Source of the DNA: Marchantia polymorpha subsp. ruderalis
Taxonomy: Eukaryota > Streptophyta > Marchantiopsida > Marchantiales > Marchantiaceae
Direction: 5' to 3'
Length of the DNA: 64,000 nt
NCBI GenBank assembly: GCA_037833965.1
Contig: AP031355.1
Location: 21,167,501-21,231,500, forward strand
Program-made: the position numbers and the translations under genes
Notes under the pieces: generated by a model
The model's database searches: none
Told to the model about the DNA's origin: nothing
The model's input: only the letters and a program-made list of their open reading frames with translations
In this document: positions 61,044 through 64,000 of the stretch, piece after piece
Layout: the number at the start of each line of letters is the position of its first letter
Numbering within the stretch: position 1 is the stretch's first letter

Positions 61044-63525
61044 TCGTTGAAACTTCCTGCTTTCAGATAATCTATATATTTTTAAATGGTAAAACTTGAC
61101 AACAATATATAACGATGATGGAATATGATTTATATCACAGCGTAGTTTCTTAAATAACAATTACCTTGAAAATAATTGGTCATATACATGTTCACACATG
61201 CATCAACTCCAAAATGCTAAGTTGAGTTCATTCTTATTCTCGTAAGATTCTCATGAGAAGACAAACTACATCAATATCCCCAGTAACAAAGTATATTTAA
61301 TTCACTTTACTGAAATTCTCAATGACATGATCTACATAAGCATGTTTATTTAATTCTCAAAATAATTCGTCATCATTGAAATATTGCATTGTCCAGGAAA
61401 ATCTCACATTAACCTTACTATTATCTGTCTCCCTAATATGAGGTTGCAGAGAAACAAAACGGAGAGAATGATCTGGAGTCCCGAAAAAATGAACGAAATA
61501 TCCACGTCCTGAAGTCAAAGCCCAATGGAATTGACTGTATTTGGTCCATTCGTATTCATAAAAGTTTATGGGAGATAATTAACTTAAAACCACTGCTTTC
61601 TTAAATAAGCATTTTCTGAGACACCTGGGAATGATTTGGAAGTAAATTTTGAGTTTTGTACATTACTGAGTTATGGTGACATTAGTTTGCATTCGAAATA
61701 CACTCTTTGAGTAACGATATACCATCTTTCTTGCCTGCCATCACAGTTACCCTGAGCGAATACTCCACAGTGCATGAGAATGGCTGGAATCTTGCTACTG
61801 ACCTGACTATTCAATATTTATCTTGTGGCGGGCAGCTGCATCAATCCATGCTGTCTTAAGGGTGCATGTCATGCTCGACCTGAAGTAAGAAGACATAGCA
61901 TATCGTGAACTTGAGGATCCTCACAAGTTTTGATGTCAAAAAATATGTATATGAAAATATTGTCATCTCCTTTACAGTGCATATGATTAAGGGTGGCGGT
62001 ACATCTTTGATTGTTCGCTACAATAACAAGGGTCAAAGAGATGCTGAAATTATTCAACGACTAATCTGTGCTTTGGGGTATGAGTCGGACGAAACTAACA
62101 GCCGTTAGCAGCGCTCTACAGAAACTTTCTCAAATCGTCTAAATAATTTGAATGCTCTGCTATAAATTGTTGTCGGCGAGATTATTAGCCAGAATCAGTC
62201 ACAATCGTACCCATTTTGTTCTCTCTTCATACAATTTTCAACTCAATAATTGTCCAAGCGCATCAGAAATCATGGAGAACAACGAGACGTGGCAGATCAG
62301 TAATTCAAGAGCAAATATACGTGAGTGAGCCAGCTTGGTTTGAATCTGATGGTGGATAAGTCTACTTCTTGCAGCTCGTCCAGTAATTGCACGCGAATAG
62401 ATTGTGATGAGCCTAGCAATGACGAATTTCTCTTTAAATTGTAACGGAGATCTTTATTGACACGATAAAGCATGCACACAGATATCTGTGTATGTATACT
62501 TACAAATCGTTTAGTGATATATTCGCCATATGCAAACTAGAGATGTATTTCTTCATCATCAGAGATTTTTCAGAAGTCAATGTCTCTATCAAAATCTTCA
62601 GAAGAGCATTTTGGAAGGAGATTCGAGGTTTGAAGTACAGACATATCTGCTAATCATCAGAGTTCTTGTCATACTTGTTGAATGAACCTCATCATTATTT
62701 AGACCTACACTATTTATCATGGAGATACACAATGTAGTAGCCATATTCTGTCGTTCAAAAGGTTTCATTCAGACAATTGAATGTTTTGAGGAGACCAATA
62801 TCACTTCTTTTTGTAAAAACAAAATGACTATGGTTGAGTCATGTTATATTTAACGTGTACTTGACAGGTCTTATATGGAAGACTCTGAACCAATCAGGTT
62901 CACTCATAAAGAGTAAAGGTTTTCTCAATGAAATATTTTATGGAAGGTTTCCACCACAGGATAGTGCAGACACCCCGTTGAGGATGTACGCGATACCTTC
63001 ACTGTATCGATTGGACTGAACACTCAAAGTTGGCTGACATTGAATAGCCGTTGCATGATCTTCACATTATCATACAAACCCCAGGAACCATTCACAGGAA
63101 CCGATATCATGTCTAACCCTGGACCAGGTCAAACCTTCCATCAATCAGAAGAGCGTGTGGATGACCGATTCAGAAACCGCTGAGTTAGGCGATACCTTGA
63201 CGTGATCCTACTGAACATTGAAAATCAACACGCGCAACACGATTCTCACATTGCCATTTGAACCTTAGGAAACGACAGGATTATCAATCCTGGTTCAGGT
63301 CAACACTTCCAAAGCTCAAGAAGAGCGGGTAGATGCTCGATGAGAAGATGTGATCACACGATTTGTTAATATATTCATCTTGTCGTAGTTTGCAAGGTTT
63401 TTAATTCAACAATCAATCAATACTATCTTAAAAACTAACGATTTTGAAATGCAAATGTTCATCGCATCGGAACATTACAAGTACTATTTGAGGATCATAT
63501 TCGAAGTAGACTTAATATTTGTCTT
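61044..63525. other. intergenic, no gene recognised
   Basis: Only short frames without recognisable features. Two loosely related stretches of about 120 bp near 63070-63190 and 63250-63340 share AACC(C/T)AGGAA and AGAAGAGCG(T/G)G blocks. Confidence 0.5.
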
Positions 63526-63529
63526 CAAA

Positions 63530-64000
63530 CTCAACTGCAGATGCATACGCTTCACACTCAGTAAAACAAATGATATGTCCCAAATATTTTGCACTTTTAA
63601 ATGGGTGATCTTGTGATGTCTGTGAAAAACCCCAGGCAAGTTCATGGCATCAGTTGCTACTAGTGACCTTCAAAAAACAAGAGCTGTGCCTTGAAATCCA
63701 TTGAATGCCACTTGTTTATTCAGTGAGCATGATGCGAACTGCACCACAATTTATTTTGTACGACACACTTATGTCTGACACAACTTCATTCAGCGATAAC
63801 TTGTTATCGGCGAGTTCACCGCACGATTTCTGATCTATATTCGATCTTCTAAACTGCCTCAACGAACTGGACGATATCATGAAACCACTGCTGTTGTATT
63901 TATTCTGCTGATATCTCTAAATTCTAAGAACCGCACATGGAAGTGTAACAAACCAGGCGGTCGTAGATCGACGAGCCTCCGCAAATGAACTTAACGTTGT
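63530..64000 (+). repeat. direct segmental duplicate of about 59460-59930
   Basis: The end of the window repeats the sequence downstream of, and including the end of, the small secreted protein gene. Long shared runs include AAAAACCCCAGGCAAGTTCA, GAGCATGATGCGAACTGCAC and CGCACATGGAAGTGTAACAA. The copy has about 25 scattered differences and small indels, and is cut by the window edge. Confidence 0.85.
63924..64000 (-). CDS. C-terminal end of a paralogue of the small secreted eight-cysteine protein (partial)
   Basis: The minus-strand reading ends NVKFICGGSSIYDRLVC then YTSMCGS and a TAG stop (63924-63926). It matches the last 29 residues of the protein at 59827-60267, with an in-frame loss of about eight residues between the cysteine at 120 and YDRLVC. 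The rest lies beyond the window. Conservation of frame across the deletion supports that both are real genes. Confidence 0.65.
   Translation of the reverse strand, partial: NVKFICGGSSIYDRLVCYTSMCGS

Overview
This is a 64 kb piece of a plant nuclear genome, most likely a bryophyte and probably a liverwort of the Marchantia type. Plant origin is shown by four class III secretory peroxidase genes with the classical four-exon layout, a plant-type GH18 (class III) chitinase with a hevein domain, and GT-AG introns. The liverwort guess rests on my unverified recollection that Marchantia polymorpha carries many predicted proteins with the same coiled-coil C-terminus as the large mobile-element ORF here. 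No organelle, bacterial or rRNA/tRNA signal was recognised.

Layout. 0.6-27.6 kb holds a same-strand peroxidase array: a decayed copy (586-1090) and four apparently intact genes (3338-5023, 7418-9117, 19349-21092, 25903-27568). Each intact gene encodes 322-325 residues with a signal peptide, distal Arg/His, proximal His and eight cysteines. The first two are recent tandem duplicates that also share promoter blocks. 27.6-34 kb is gene-poor and AT-rich with several short tandem arrays. 46.2-47.7 kb (minus strand) is a secreted hevein-GH18 chitinase. 59.8-60.3 kb (minus) is a small secreted eight-cysteine protein between long inverted repeats; the end of a paralogue is cut by the right window edge. 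The rest has no gene I can support.

Mobile DNA. Three full-length insertions of one unusual family interrupt this background: A (11021-16426, plus), C (33991-38860, minus) and B (40139-45548, plus). Each begins TGTGGTA and ends TTATTACA, and each is flanked by its own perfect 5-bp target duplication (acttc, gttag and tgttt). None has long terminal repeats that I can find, and none encodes a recognisable reverse transcriptase, integrase or transposase. A and B are nearly identical and carry an intact 1050-codon ORF: a conserved N-terminal domain, a long Pro/Arg/Ser-rich centre full of palindrome-encoded repeats, an acidic stretch and a long coiled coil. C is an older relative broken by one stop codon and one frameshift. 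Downstream of the ORF all three keep a TATA box and a small hairpin with a compensatory base-pair change, then about 1 kb of noncoding DNA. Between A and B the N-terminal domain shows only silent differences, so it looks selected. This family is the best candidate in the window for something undescribed.

Together the host genes are of a cell-wall and defence type (apoplastic peroxidases, chitinase, small Cys-rich protein), evolving by tandem duplication in a repeat-rich neighbourhood.
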